Counted from the first letter of the stretch, positions 39,745 through 49,675 are shown. The stretch: DNA of 64,000 nt from Vibrio sp. DW001 (GCF_029016285.1 NZ_CP091976.1:310001-374000), one strand, 5' to 3'. Notes: generated by a model not told the origin, from the sequence alone. Made by a program: numbers and translations.

Positions 39745-40956
39745 ATGAGCGCTTCTTTTTGGCAGCGTAATCCTGACTCTTCCTGCACTAATGCAAACCG
39801 GAATGAGATAAAGAAAGAGAACACATTGGAATTATTAAATATCGACTGTTTAGGTAAACCACTTCGTCTAGAAGGTTCGATGGCTGGTTGGCAACAACTT
39901 TTTTGGGACAACAATGTCGTTTCTGTTATGCCGGCATCGGTCGACTACCAAGGCATTAAAGAGCATCAGTTTGAACTTCAAACGCAACCAGCAAGCATTG
40001 CAGAAACAACTGACCCGTCTATGGAGACGACACGAATACAAACCATTACTGTACGCTTGGTCACGGATTTAACGTGGCAACCGTTTTCGATTCGCTATCA
40101 GCTTTTTGTAAATAATGAACTGGCTTTCCAAGGTAATCGTGACACCAAAGATATCGAACAACAGACGCCCGTTACACCTATCAAACAACAGAAGAAACTC
40201 AGCGTAATTGGCCTCACCTCGCTAGGCTTCAAGCTGCTGAAAAGCGCCAAACTCATTAAAGTTGTGCTCGTTGGAGCTAGTGTGGCCGCATATTCATGGT
40301 TATTTTCATTGCAATTTGCTTTAGCTCTTATTGCTTGCCTGGTGTTCCATGAATATGGCCACATTCGAGCAATGAAGTACTTTGGAATGAAAACCAAAGG
40401 CATTTACCTTATCCCCTTCATGGGAGGACTTGCCCTAAGTGATGAACGTATTAACACCCGTTGGCAAGATGTGGTCATCTCAATCATGGGGCCAACTTTT
40501 GGCCTGTTGATGTCGGTGCTCTCTCTTATTGCTTACTGGGTAACCGATTTGGATTTTTTTGCGGGTCTTGCCGCTTTCAATGCACTGCTGAATCTCTTTA
40601 ATCTGTTGCCTATTTTGCCGCTTGACGGGGGTCACATTTTAAAAAGCATCAGCTTTTCTATGAACTCTATTGTTGGGTTATCATTGTGTATTGCAGGTGC
40701 TGCCTTTGGTGTATATTTGAGCTATACGTTAAATCTGACCCTACTCGGGCTTATGTTATTAATTGGCAGCGTTGAAATTGTTTTCGAATGGAAAGCCCGC
40801 CACGTTAGCCACTTATTACCATTAGATAGATCTGGACAAGTTTTTTCAGCGTGTTGGTACTTTATTACCGTGACCTGTCTAATTGGTATTATTTGGTATT
40901 TAGCGGGCAGCGGCAATGATATGCTTGGATTGCCATTAAAGATTCTGCAAAGCTAA
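39745..40956 (+). CDS. Site-2 protease-type membrane metallopeptidase (M50)
   Basis: Up to 403 residues. The Zn site HEYGH lies in ACLVFHEYGHIRAMKYFG, and the second motif NLLPILPLDGGHIL supplies the Asp ligand. Several TM helices surround them. The soluble N-terminal part (about 28-150) is not a PDZ domain. The first 27 residues are not hydrophobic and look non-native; a TTG at 39826 (ELLNIDCLGKPLRLEG) with AAGAAAGAG upstream is a plausible alternative start. Substrate unknown. Family members cleave membrane-spanning regulators such as anti-sigma factors. Confidence 0.8.
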   Translation: MSASFWQRNPDSSCTNANRNEIKKENTLELLNIDCLGKPLRLEGSMAGWQQLFWDNNVVSVMPASVDYQGIKEHQFELQTQPASIAETTDPSMETTRIQTITVRLVTDLTWQPFSIRYQLFVNNELAFQGNRDTKDIEQQTPVTPIKQQKKLSVIGLTSLGFKLLKSAKLIKVVLVGASVAAYSWLFSLQFALALIACLVFHEYGHIRAMKYFGMKTKGIYLIPFMGGLALSDERINTRWQDVVISIMGPTFGLLMSVLSLIAYWVTDLDFFAGLAAFNALLNLFNLLPILPLDGGHILKSISFSMNSIVGLSLCIAGAAFGVYLSYTLNLTLLGLMLLIGSVEIVFEWKARHVSHLLPLDRSGQVFSACWYFITVTCLIGIIWYLAGSGNDMLGLPLKILQS

Positions 40957-41135
40957 AGCAGGCTTAGATCTAGCGATTCTATTTCGCCTCGCTTTTAATC
41001 ACTATTGAACGACGATACTCTCATCAACAGTACGCCGTTCGGTCTGACACACGTCAGGCCTTTGCATGGTCATTTACCATTCTGACGAACCCACATCAGG
41101 TCAAAATAAGCTCTGATGATAGCCTCACGTGAAAA

Positions 41136-42746
41136 TTATGCTCTGCTCTTGCTCTTCATACGATCTTTTTTGGCCTGTAGCCTCTGTTCCGGTAAAAGAT
41201 TTAGCTCATTGTAGTTGTTCACCCAACCATCAAATGCAGACGTTTCCAATGGTTTAGAGAATAAATACCCTTGCACTTTCTGACAGCCTAATTCACTTAA
41301 TGTTGTAAACTGTTCCATGGTTTCAATCCCTTCAGCGACCACTTCAAGGTTAAAGTTTTTTGCAAGCCCAATGATGGAACTCACCATCATAAAATCCGTT
41401 CGATCTGTCAGAAAGTTTTGGATAAAACTTCTATCAATTTTTATCTCCGAGACAGGTAGAATTCTCAGTTGATTCAATGCCGAGTGTCCGGTACCAAAAT
41501 CATCCAATGAAAATTGGATACCGAGGATTCTGCACTCTTTCATAGACAGCTCTACTTGCTTATAGTCGGTTATGCTAGCGCTTTCTGTGAGCTCTATTTT
41601 CAATTTGCTCGGGCACACCATTGGGTATTGATCCAGTAGCTTTTTTAGACTTTCAACAAATTTAGCTCGTTCAATATGACAAGCGGTTATATTGACACTA
41701 ATAGAAATATTATTATGTTTTGCGATTTTTCTGAGGGCCGTTTGAATTACCCACTCACCGAAACGACTACTAATGGGGTGGTTGTCAATCAGGTGGATAA
41801 ATTTGTCTGGTGTTAAGAACCCTTTTTCAGGGTGATTCCACCGAACCAATGCTTCTGCACTTAACACTTCACCCGAATTCAATGCGACTTGGGGCTGAAA
41901 ATACAAAGTGAGTTCATTGTTCTCTATCGCTAAACTAAGCTCCTCTCTCATCTTAAATTCGCTTAGCTTCCTTTCTTCTTCTGCCTTCTGATAAATTGTA
42001 TAAGTTGCATCATCATCATGCTTACTCTTATAAAGCGCTTCGTGCGCCTGCATGCTCATATTGACGGAAGAGATAGCCTTTTCAGTGTGGCTAAGAGAAG
42101 TCAGTCCTAATTTGCAATAGATGTTCGGTTCCCGAGCATTTAGTTTGCTAAATTTTAGTTGTTCAGACAAGTTGCGAGCCAAAACATCGACGCTTTGACC
42201 GTCAGGCAGTTCGATCAACAGCGCAAACGTATTGCGACTAGGTTTGGCAATTATCCAGTTCAGACCAGAAATATCACTGATTCGGTCGCTTAATTTTATC
42301 AAGCTGTTATCGACCTCTTCTGAGGAGTAACAATTATAAAGGTTTTCGTATTCAGTTATATTGACCAACACTAGAACCAAGGTAACATCCGACTCAGTAA
42401 GGTTTTCTACCTTCTCATCCAATAAGCTTTCAAAGAAAGCACCGTTGGGTAAACCGGTCAACGCATCAAACTTTAGTTTATTCTGGAATTCTTGCTCCGC
42501 GAGTATTCTTTTCTGAACCTGACTAAGTGCATCTTTAAAACGGCGAATGGAAAACCACAACAAAACAGCAGGGCTTAAAAGGATGACAAGAAACAGCTCG
42601 TCTAACTGCTTATTCTCTTGATTCTTAAGAATAAAAATAATTTTCTCAAACACCTCAAAATTCTCAAACAATACAATTGCGAAAAATAGGACGGCGAAAG
42701 AGATGAGTGAATCTTGAATGATCTGTTTTTTTATCTGTTTGTGCAT
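41136..42746 (-). CDS. EAL-domain cyclic-di-GMP phosphodiesterase with degenerate GGDEF
   Basis: The protein has 536 residues from ATG 42746 (AGGGAA site upstream; a GTG at 42767 is less likely). Two TM helices (about 10-30 and 50-70) are followed by a GGDEF-like domain that begins FDALTGLPN but lacks the GGDEF signature, having KPSRNTF at that place. A complete EAL domain follows, with SAEALVRW, NITACH, ELTESAS, DDFGTGHS and VVAEGIE. It should therefore degrade c-di-GMP rather than make it. The trigger is unknown. Confidence 0.88.
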   Translation of the reverse strand: MHKQIKKQIIQDSLISFAVLFFAIVLFENFEVFEKIIFILKNQENKQLDELFLVILLSPAVLLWFSIRRFKDALSQVQKRILAEQEFQNKLKFDALTGLPNGAFFESLLDEKVENLTESDVTLVLVLVNITEYENLYNCYSSEEVDNSLIKLSDRISDISGLNWIIAKPSRNTFALLIELPDGQSVDVLARNLSEQLKFSKLNAREPNIYCKLGLTSLSHTEKAISSVNMSMQAHEALYKSKHDDDATYTIYQKAEEERKLSEFKMREELSLAIENNELTLYFQPQVALNSGEVLSAEALVRWNHPEKGFLTPDKFIHLIDNHPISSRFGEWVIQTALRKIAKHNNISISVNITACHIERAKFVESLKKLLDQYPMVCPSKLKIELTESASITDYKQVELSMKECRILGIQFSLDDFGTGHSALNQLRILPVSEIKIDRSFIQNFLTDRTDFMMVSSIIGLAKNFNLEVVAEGIETMEQFTTLSELGCQKVQGYLFSKPLETSAFDGWVNNYNELNLLPEQRLQAKKDRMKSKSRA

Positions 42747-43313
42747 TCTGTTCCCTGTTACAGACACAAGCTATAAACTTTTTACACGTTAGCGCTAAGA
42801 ACCTAATATCCACACAAAACATCCATGTGACGCAGAAAAATTATGAGCTATTAAAATAATTCATGATTCTATATTTAATTATAATAAAGATCAATATTGG
42901 GGAGAAGATCACTCTATTAAAAATCCATTAATAATCTATTCATAATCTAGAAATGGCAATTACTGACTAACAAACCGAACGGTGTTCCCCCCCTATTTCT
43001 CTGATTGAACATTCGTTTAGTATGGTTCTGTTTCTTAAATGAAACTAAGAAACCATCAACCCAAATGAGTGCGATAGCAACATTGCTACAAGTTCATGCA
43101 ACGTTTAGGAGGACACGTTAGAGATCCTTGGTATCGTCAACAAGTGACATTTAAAGTTAAGCAAAAGGATGTTTCTAAAGGAGGCGAGCAATCAATGGAT
43201 AGGTAGATTGAGCGGTCGACGTACAGTTAGTTGATCTCCGAGAAAAACAATTAACTGTACGTTGAAAAACGCCTGTCTTGGCGCTTTAATGACGTCTTTC
43301 CCAACAAAGGCTT
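42747..43313. other. Intergenic region of about 570 bp
   Basis: It contains a 36-codon open frame from ATG 43096 to stop 43204-43206 (MQRLGGHVRDPWYRQQ...), which is not recognised and may be a gene remnant. It also contains a hairpin with 14 of 15 bp paired (43219-43233 with 43248-43262) downstream of the U32 gene. No other gene is seen. Confidence 0.4.
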
Positions 43314-45311
43314 CTATAAGCCCTTAATGTACTGGTTGTTGACCGTACCAACGAGATTACTTTCCAGTGTCTGTTGCGAATTCTCTTTATGAAGAATCAG
43401 GTCAGTAAACATAGTAACCAGTTCCCCTTTATCTGCCTCTGTTTTTGTCATTGTCTCTATATCTCGCAGATCAACCATAAAACCAGTAAACAACTCGGGC
43501 AAATCATGAACGACATTTGGGTTGTAGAAATGATGATTACCATAAAGGGTGTTATGGTTCCCTTTTTGCTTATCGATGATATAAGACGATTCATTGAAAT
43601 TGATGATAGATGTATGCTTGTTACAACGCGGTAAACATCCCTTGTTAATCTTCATTTTCTTACAACCGCTAGTCTGCTGGAACAAGCATTGGCGACTGGT
43701 TAACAAGCCGTTGGGGTGGTAGATACTGTGCAGAAGCTGAAACCCTTCAGGACGAACTATCCGTCTCATCTGAATTCTTGTTATCTCGTTTGAGATAAAC
43801 GCACCACTACAATTGAACTCTTCTTTTAGGCACTTAAGCGCATACGAATTGACAATATTAAATTGTGGTCCAGCAATCCATGCCATTCCTTTCTCTGCGG
43901 CTAAATAACCAATCCCCATATTGTTGGTCACAATCAGAGCAGGTTTTACCTCATCTAAAAACTCAACAGCGGCATCATAGTCTTTGTCGATAAGAATAGC
44001 AGGAAACCACGGAATCAAGGCTTCATTCGAGTGGAACACGTCCAGTAATTCACTGAGCGAATAAGCCAGTGCATTAGGTAACTCAAAATAGAGATCCGTG
44101 TTGTCGCCTTGCACCTTTTCAATATCGGCTTGATTTGATATTAGTACCGACAGACGTGCGTCTTCATCTTTCGGTGTATGTGCCACCAATTTGGGGATCG
44201 TATCCACGCCACCAGCTTTTAAGCTTATTACATGTGATGGTGTAGATTCGGACAATAGATTTTTCGTTTTTTCTTCCACCATACGCATAATGTCCGTTTT
44301 TTTGTCGAACAGATCTTGTTGTACTTTTTTTACATCTTCTTCCGCTGTTACACCGTATATTTTAACAAAGTGCCTTGAAGCGTTATCCCGCGGATGGTTA
44401 ATGTACATCTTATTGCTGATTTCTCCTTGCAAATAGCCATCTGAAAAGTCGCGATTAAACACAGTATAAAGATCAGAAGTGTCCGTTAGGAGATCTTGCC
44501 CATCGCAATACGCATCAATCTGTTTGCGCCAGTTATCAACGACGGTATACACATAATGTGCTTTCTTAATCCGTCCCTCTACCTTTAGTGAATAAACACC
44601 TGCATCTGCTAGCTCTTTCAGATCACCAAAAGCCGAGTTGTCTTTCATATTAAGAGGATAGTCACTGCCCACTTCCGTCGTTTGATATTGATCTCGACAA
44701 GGTTGACTACAGCGACCTCTGTTTCCCGACGCACCATTTTTAGCGGAGCTCATATAACACAAGCCCGAAAAGCCGATGCAATACGAACCATGGACAAATA
44801 CTTCCATCAATACATCATGTTCAAGTCCAAACTGAGCGAGTCGTTTTATCTCTTTGATATTCAACTCTCTGGATAAATTCACTCGGCTAACACCAAGTTT
44901 ATTCATAAACAGAATCTGCCCTTCGTTGTGGGTGTTGAGTTGAGTGGATGCATGGACATCTAGCTCTGGGAAGTGATGTTTGAGGATGTAAGCTAAACCA
45001 ATGTCCTGGACAATGACACCGTCCACTTTGGTACTGACAAGTTGCTTCAACAGACGGGTTATCGCAGGAATTTCATTCTCTAAAATAATAATGTTAAGCG
45101 TGAGGAATATCTTACAGTCGCGTTGATGCGCAACCTCAATAACATCATTAAGGTTCTCTAAACTCAGATTCTCAGCTCTATTGCGGGCATTAAACCTATC
45201 TAGGCCACAATAGACGGCATCAGCACCAGCAACAATCGCCGCTTTAATCGACTCTAAATCGCCACCAGGCGCTAACAACTCAAATTGACTTTTATCCACG
45301 ATTCTACTCAC
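43314..45311 (-). CDS. U32 family protein (RlhA-related)
   Basis: The 665-residue protein has the U32 TIM-barrel start FELLAPGGDLESIKAAIVAGADAVYCGL and the cysteine cluster CYMSSAKNGASGNRGRCSQPCRDQY. The motif LKVEGRIKKAHYV follows, with a later CLFQQTSGCKKMKINKGCLPRCNKH that can complete an iron-sulfur site. Proteins of this family hydroxylate RNA (RlhA, C2501 of 23S rRNA; TrhP on tRNA). The length is near RlhA, but sequence outside the Cys motif differs, so the substrate is open. Peptidase activity is doubtful for the family. Confidence 0.8.
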   Translation of the reverse strand: MSRIVDKSQFELLAPGGDLESIKAAIVAGADAVYCGLDRFNARNRAENLSLENLNDVIEVAHQRDCKIFLTLNIIILENEIPAITRLLKQLVSTKVDGVIVQDIGLAYILKHHFPELDVHASTQLNTHNEGQILFMNKLGVSRVNLSRELNIKEIKRLAQFGLEHDVLMEVFVHGSYCIGFSGLCYMSSAKNGASGNRGRCSQPCRDQYQTTEVGSDYPLNMKDNSAFGDLKELADAGVYSLKVEGRIKKAHYVYTVVDNWRKQIDAYCDGQDLLTDTSDLYTVFNRDFSDGYLQGEISNKMYINHPRDNASRHFVKIYGVTAEEDVKKVQQDLFDKKTDIMRMVEEKTKNLLSESTPSHVISLKAGGVDTIPKLVAHTPKDEDARLSVLISNQADIEKVQGDNTDLYFELPNALAYSLSELLDVFHSNEALIPWFPAILIDKDYDAAVEFLDEVKPALIVTNNMGIGYLAAEKGMAWIAGPQFNIVNSYALKCLKEEFNCSGAFISNEITRIQMRRIVRPEGFQLLHSIYHPNGLLTSRQCLFQQTSGCKKMKINKGCLPRCNKHTSIINFNESSYIIDKQKGNHNTLYGNHHFYNPNVVHDLPELFTGFMVDLRDIETMTKTEADKGELVTMFTDLILHKENSQQTLESNLVGTVNNQYIKGL

Positions 45312-45414
45312 TTCACACTTTTAGAAGCGGTATTCTACTGTGCTACAAGCAAGATTTCTTGTGAAATTTTAAGATTAATGCTGATCAGGTTCATTATGTC
45401 ATCAGCACTTATTA

Positions 45415-45861
45415 TTAATTATTATTAATATCTTTTAATATCAAGGATAAAGATTCTTCTACTCGCTTATTTTTACCCTGCATCGCTTCACGATATTGAG
45501 CATAATGGTCGTCCATTAAAAACTGCAATTGGTTTTTCAGATCTTTTTCGGTGCAACTGCGAATGACCTTTTTTAGGTCATCGAGAGATTGACTCAAGTG
45601 AACATCTTCCAATACTTCTTTATCATCTTCGTTCAACAACGTTAGTTGTTTCAGTACATCTGAATAAGAATTATTGAGTGCATACTCAGCGTAGTCTTTA
45701 TAACCCTCTTTTTTTAGAACTCGGGTCATAATCGAATCTTTCTTCGATATAAACCCCAACATATCATTGACTATCACGTTGCTAACACCAGTATCATCAA
45801 CTTGGCAAGTTGCGGAGGCATTAAAGGATAGTACTAACAGAAGTAGCCATTTATTCATCAA
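45415..45861 (-). CDS. Hypothetical secreted protein
   Basis: The 148-residue protein has a short signal peptide (MNKWLLLLVLSFNASATC), then a helical, charged domain with Cys at about 19 and 103 that could pair in the periplasm. The A-T-C after the hydrophobic core is not a clear lipobox. It is in the same direction as the U32 gene, 103 bp upstream of it. Family not recognised. Confidence 0.6.
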   Translation of the reverse strand: MMNKWLLLLVLSFNASATCQVDDTGVSNVIVNDMLGFISKKDSIMTRVLKKEGYKDYAEYALNNSYSDVLKQLTLLNEDDKEVLEDVHLSQSLDDLKKVIRSCTEKDLKNQLQFLMDDHYAQYREAMQGKNKRVEESLSLILKDINNN

Positions 45862-45997
45862 TTCAATTCCACAGGTTTAATTATCATTGGTAAGCAAAGC
45901 AAGATTTTAGGGTATTTTCATCCATTTTACTATGCGTATCGGGAAGGACAACGCAGGCCTCGTTAGGTCACCAGTTATTCACCTTATACAAAAGAAG

Positions 45998-46028
45998 AAC
46001 CCCATCAACTGAATCAGTTAATGGGGTT
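45998..46028 (-). terminator. Terminator after the 32-residue membrane protein gene
   Basis: AACCCCAT-N-AACTG pairs with CAGTT-N-ATGGGGTT; on the minus strand it is followed by TTCTTCTTTT. Confidence 0.75.
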
Positions 46029-46064
46029 CGTGTTATTCTTATGAGCGAATACTTTATATACGAC

Positions 46065-46163
46065 TTAAACTAGCGCGAGTACCGAAACAACGACGGCCAG
46101 TGAAAACAAACAAATGCGCTCGATAAAACCTAGAGATTCATTATTGATCATAACCGGTTTCAT
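46065..46163 (-). CDS. Small single-span membrane protein (32 residues)
   Basis: Starts at ATG 46163 with a strong GAGGAG ribosome site 8 nt upstream. It encodes MKPVMINNESLGFIERICLF followed by a hydrophobic run to the stop. A dedicated terminator lies 37 bp downstream. The longer open frame to 46292 has no start signal. The ribosome site, single TM helix and terminator argue for a real small protein. Function unknown. Confidence 0.6.
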   Translation of the reverse strand: MKPVMINNESLGFIERICLFSLAVVVSVLALV

Positions 46164-46358
46164 TATTATATCTCCTCTTTCTATTTTGTATATACATTGT
46201 AATGCATTGGAAGTGCATTGTCTATACTTTGAATTCAATGAAGGTTGATATATTGACACTTCGTCTTTAACCGCCCTTGAAAACGAGGTCAATACCTTTT
46301 ATGCGACCTTATAATCCTGATATGCTCACAATAGTGAATTCATTAATGAGAAATTAAC

Positions 46359-46826
46359 ATGCACATTGGTAACCTAGGTAACCTCGCCCTTTCTTCACAA
46401 CTTCACCCTATTGTAAAAGATATCCTCAATACGGTCGCCGAGATGATTCAACGCAATGATCTGCCAGACGGTAAGCGCCATCTGCAAGAGGATGTATTTC
46501 TATTTACCGCAGAAGTGGATACCGAAACACTCGATTTGAGACGATCTGAAATTCATAACGATTTCATGGACATTCAGATTTTACTCGACGGAGAAGAAAG
46601 ATTTGGATACAGCTACAAAGGATATGAAACCGTTACCGATAACCAGCTTGATAGCAACGATATCGCCTTTGTCGATAATGTTATCGATGAAAAATATGTC
46701 GATCTTACCGCTGGCGATTTTATCATTTTTTATCCAAATCAACCTCACAGACCGCTGATTTGCGTCGATTCACCTAAAGCTATAAAAAAAATGGTTGTAA
46801 AAATAAACAAAAAAATCCTGTCATAA
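46359..46826 (+). CDS. YhcH/YjgK/YiaL family protein (NanQ-like anomerase)
   Basis: The 155-residue cupin-like protein has the DUF386 pattern: HNDFMDIQILLDGEERFGYS, DLTAGDFIIFYPNQPHRPLICV and the late KKMVVKI. E. coli members (YhcH/NanQ, EbgC, YiaL) are linked to sugar or sialic acid use and some act as anomerases. The gene is monocistronic here, ended by the hairpin at 46866. A link to the NanM-like genes at 62-64 kb is possible but not shown. Confidence 0.82.
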   Translation: MHIGNLGNLALSSQLHPIVKDILNTVAEMIQRNDLPDGKRHLQEDVFLFTAEVDTETLDLRRSEIHNDFMDIQILLDGEERFGYSYKGYETVTDNQLDSNDIAFVDNVIDEKYVDLTAGDFIIFYPNQPHRPLICVDSPKAIKKMVVKINKKILS

Positions 46827-46865
46827 ACAAAACTCAGTCATGGGCAGGGTGGTTCTCGATGGGTC

Positions 46866-46893
46866 GTTCTTTGAGATAAAAAGCTCAAAGAAC
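46866..46893. terminator. Hairpin between convergent YhcH-like and LysE-like genes
   Basis: Ten perfect base pairs (GTTCTTTGAG with CTCAAAGAAC) and an 8-nt loop. It probably serves both converging transcripts. Confidence 0.65.
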
Positions 46894-46905
46894 ATTCATT
46901 CCCCA

Positions 46906-47526
46906 TTAACTCACAAATAACCACACACCAACACCCATCATCAAAGTACCAGAGATTCGATTCATAAACCGTACATTCTTAGAATGTCCAAGCACACGTT
47001 TAAGCCCTTTTCCACCAGTGGCGTAAAGCGTCATGCAGACAAATTCCGACACCATAATTATAGAGACTAATAGAATCAATTGAGTGGTGAGTGGTTTGCT
47101 ATTGTCGATAAAAGGAGGAAGAAGCGAAACCATAAATGCCCACCCTTTCGGGTTAGCAATGGCGGTAACAAATCCTTGAACCACAAGGTCCCAGTTTCTT
47201 CCAACAGGCATTTCGGTGGTATCACCACTTAATGCGAGCTTACCTTTTGATAGCCACATCTGAATACCCAAATAAAACAAGTAAGATGCACCAATCGTTT
47301 TGAAAGCGATAAACAACCATGGGTAATTCAGCATCACCGCGGCAATACCTAAAACAGCCGCGACAGCAACGAGCGCAACGCCAACCACTTCACCAGCCAT
47401 CATCCACAATGCCCGCTTATACCCAACACTCATCCCCAAACCTAGTGCTAATGTCATGCACATGCCCGGGGTAATCGATACAAAGAAAAACGTAGGTATA
47501 AAGACACTCAAAAGAGCCCAATTCAT
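46906..47526 (-). CDS. LysE/RhtB family amino-acid exporter
   Basis: The 206-residue protein has about six TM helices and the family signature FFFVSITPGMCMTLALGLGMSVGYKRAL, then GASYLFYLGIQMW and VTAIANPKGWAFMVSLLPPFI. It exports amino acids or derivatives; substrate unknown. The start ATG has a GGAT-type ribosome site upstream. Confidence 0.88.
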   Translation of the reverse strand: MNWALLSVFIPTFFFVSITPGMCMTLALGLGMSVGYKRALWMMAGEVVGVALVAVAAVLGIAAVMLNYPWLFIAFKTIGASYLFYLGIQMWLSKGKLALSGDTTEMPVGRNWDLVVQGFVTAIANPKGWAFMVSLLPPFIDNSKPLTTQLILLVSIIMVSEFVCMTLYATGGKGLKRVLGHSKNVRFMNRISGTLMMGVGVWLFVS

Positions 47527-47829
47527 CGCGATATCCTTTCCGCTATTTAATTACTTGCAGCCCACTAAAATAACGCGACTTTTTAGAAAAAGATACACTT
47601 TATTATTGTACTCAAATAGAAGCATTAATTAGGATATTGTCTCTCAGTGAGCCCAACTGGCGCTAGGCGTAGTTAAGCAAAAAAACAGTCTAAGTAACCT
47701 GTAACACGTGATTGATAAGCCGCTCAGGTTTAATGATACCCATGTTGATCACAAGCTTACTTGGCTTGGTATTAACACTGTGGAACGAAACCTGAACGAA
47801 CTCAACAAGCACAGTATTGGCTCACCATA
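47527..47829. other. Intergenic region of about 300 bp
   Basis: The promoter of the LysE gene is at the left. The part from 47708 (frame MIDKPLRFNDTHVDHKLTWLG...) reads like a coding remnant but has no recognised homology and runs antisense into the amylase gene. No terminator was identified for the amylase. Confidence 0.3.
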
Positions 47830-49215
47830 TTATGGTTCTACTGCGACCATCATCATGCAACTTTGTGGTTCAAGAGTGAAATTAAACTCCCCCTCATCCA
47901 CTTTTAGATTTGAATCGCTGAGTAGATCAAGCATATCTTTTTGCCAGTCCATACTAATCTCGATTTTATGGTCGGATTTATTGATGGCAACAAGGCCATT
48001 TTCTCCGCGGGAAAAAATAAGAAAATCCTCATCCCCAAGCATTCGCTTCATCGGTTCACCGTGTGCAAAGTTATGGAAACGGATCATTTCCGCCATTCTT
48101 GGATCTTTCCACGCGTTCATCCAACGAGGTTGACCACGCTTGTCTATTATTCCACTAGTATCTAAATCCGTATAAACAAGTGGTACCCCACCATCTCGAC
48201 CAAGAATATAGCAGTAGGCTAACCATTCATTCGTTTCTTCCATCACAAGGCGACTAAACACATCGTTATTTGGAATGTCATGGGTGATAGCAAACGTGAT
48301 GGCACGAGTGTTAGATAACGCTTGACCAAACGTATATGGATTGATTAAAGAAGTCATATCACCCTTAGGTTGAAATGCCTCAAAAACCGTAGTAAATAGT
48401 GGAAAATCATAGGCACCGAGCTTGGTGCTTTCCAAGTATGGCTGCAAAAAGATCTCATACTCTTCTTTTGTGGCGCCACCATCGGTAATGATCTCACCGA
48501 AAATGTGTACATCTTTCATAATGTCATCAGTCCACACCTTGCGTAGGTGCTCCAATGTCATGTGTTTTGCGGCATCAATACGGAAGCCCGCTACGCCCAT
48601 CTCTTTTAGTGCTTTTAGATAGGCCTGCTGCTTTGACACCACATTGTCGTTATGCCGTAAAGTGGGTAAACCCGGGTCTTCATGACCCCCCGTGATACGA
48701 CCATTTTGAACCTCCCACTTATCTTTCCAATCTTCGATACCAAAAGCTTCAACAAAATCATCCTCCGTAAACAAAGGTTGGCTTAGGTCTCCAAACAATC
48801 TTAGTTTTTGGATCTCTTCCCAATCAGTACGATAACGCTGCATATCGAACTCGTTCGGATAATCAAGGTCAGAACGCAGGTAAGCTTCATTTGCCATGTG
48901 GTTGAATACCACGTCGGCATAAACACGGATACCAAATTCATTTAGCCTCTGGACCATGGCAGAAAAATCTTTGGTATTGCCAAGTTGGTTGTCGATGACC
49001 CGGTAGTCTTGCGGCTGATAACGCTGCCACCACTCGGTACCATCATCACGAATAGCCGATTTCATTGGGGGTGAGACGAGGACGGTTTTATAGCCTAATT
49101 CACTGATCTCTTTTGCATTTTCTGCAACATAAGCATATTGCCAATCAAACGCATGGAGGATCACGTCCGTTTTATCAAAAAGCGATCGTTGTTTATCTGA
49201 GAAATAGTTAGTCAT
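47830..49215 (-). CDS. Cytoplasmic alpha-amylase (GH13)
   Basis: The 461-residue protein has no signal peptide. GH13 motifs are DVVFNHMA, GFRIDAAKH (nucleophile Asp), HIFGEIITD (acid/base Glu) and ITHDIPNND. It should cut alpha-1,4-glucans inside the cell, such as imported maltodextrins or glycogen; glgC lies 7 kb away. The N-terminal VILHAFDWQYAYVAENAKEISELGYKTVLVSPP is typical of bacterial amylases that act on short glucans. Confidence 0.88.
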   Translation of the reverse strand: MTNYFSDKQRSLFDKTDVILHAFDWQYAYVAENAKEISELGYKTVLVSPPMKSAIRDDGTEWWQRYQPQDYRVIDNQLGNTKDFSAMVQRLNEFGIRVYADVVFNHMANEAYLRSDLDYPNEFDMQRYRTDWEEIQKLRLFGDLSQPLFTEDDFVEAFGIEDWKDKWEVQNGRITGGHEDPGLPTLRHNDNVVSKQQAYLKALKEMGVAGFRIDAAKHMTLEHLRKVWTDDIMKDVHIFGEIITDGGATKEEYEIFLQPYLESTKLGAYDFPLFTTVFEAFQPKGDMTSLINPYTFGQALSNTRAITFAITHDIPNNDVFSRLVMEETNEWLAYCYILGRDGGVPLVYTDLDTSGIIDKRGQPRWMNAWKDPRMAEMIRFHNFAHGEPMKRMLGDEDFLIFSRGENGLVAINKSDHKIEISMDWQKDMLDLLSDSNLKVDEGEFNFTLEPQSCMMMVAVEP

Positions 49216-49675
49216 TTCATTTTCCTTCTATACGAGCTTGCTGAGAAAATCATCGGACACATTTCCGATAGGAAGAAAGCAAGCTACTTGGAACAACTAG
49301 GTGACATCGAAAGGACATCAACCTAATACTGTAGAATTGAGTGCATTATAGATACCAACATGAGAAGTAAATCACCCTTTTATGAAGTATTTTAGGGGGA
49401 GCGATGGGGGCGTAGAACGTTGAATATACCGTTTCTGAAAAATATAATACGACACAATATGTAAGATCAGCATCAGAATATATAAAAATTAAATATATAT
49501 CAATGCGTTAAAATATTTTCGATTTATACATAACAATCTGTAGCGCTCAGAATCTCGCGCATAAATGCCATACATAAACACAGAGTGAAATGTGAAATTT
49601 TTATAACACAGGAAGTTTCAACCATCTTATATATTCATTTTGGTGCTTTATTCACCAAATTGACGCAACGCATCA
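49216..49675. other. Intergenic region of about 460 bp
   Basis: It holds the amylase promoter region, with two G-rich patches near 49392-49410 (gggggagcgatggggg) that loosely recall MalT boxes. A 7-bp hairpin TTTGGTG/CACCAAA at 49638-49658 lies after the barrel gene. The middle is AT-rich without a gene. Confidence 0.35.

Noticed and set aside
43096..43206. 36-codon frame MQRLGGHVRDPWYRQQ as a gene
   Set aside because: A GGAGG-like sequence lies inside rather than before it, no homology is recognised, and it is in a long non-coding gap; kept only as a note.
47708..48165. Plus-strand open frames overlapping the amylase C-terminus
   Set aside because: They are antisense to a conserved GH13 coding region and show no family features; at most the part before 47830 is a remnant.
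49392..49410. MalT boxes upstream of the amylase gene
   Set aside because: The G-rich patches only loosely match the box, and spacing to a promoter could not be established.
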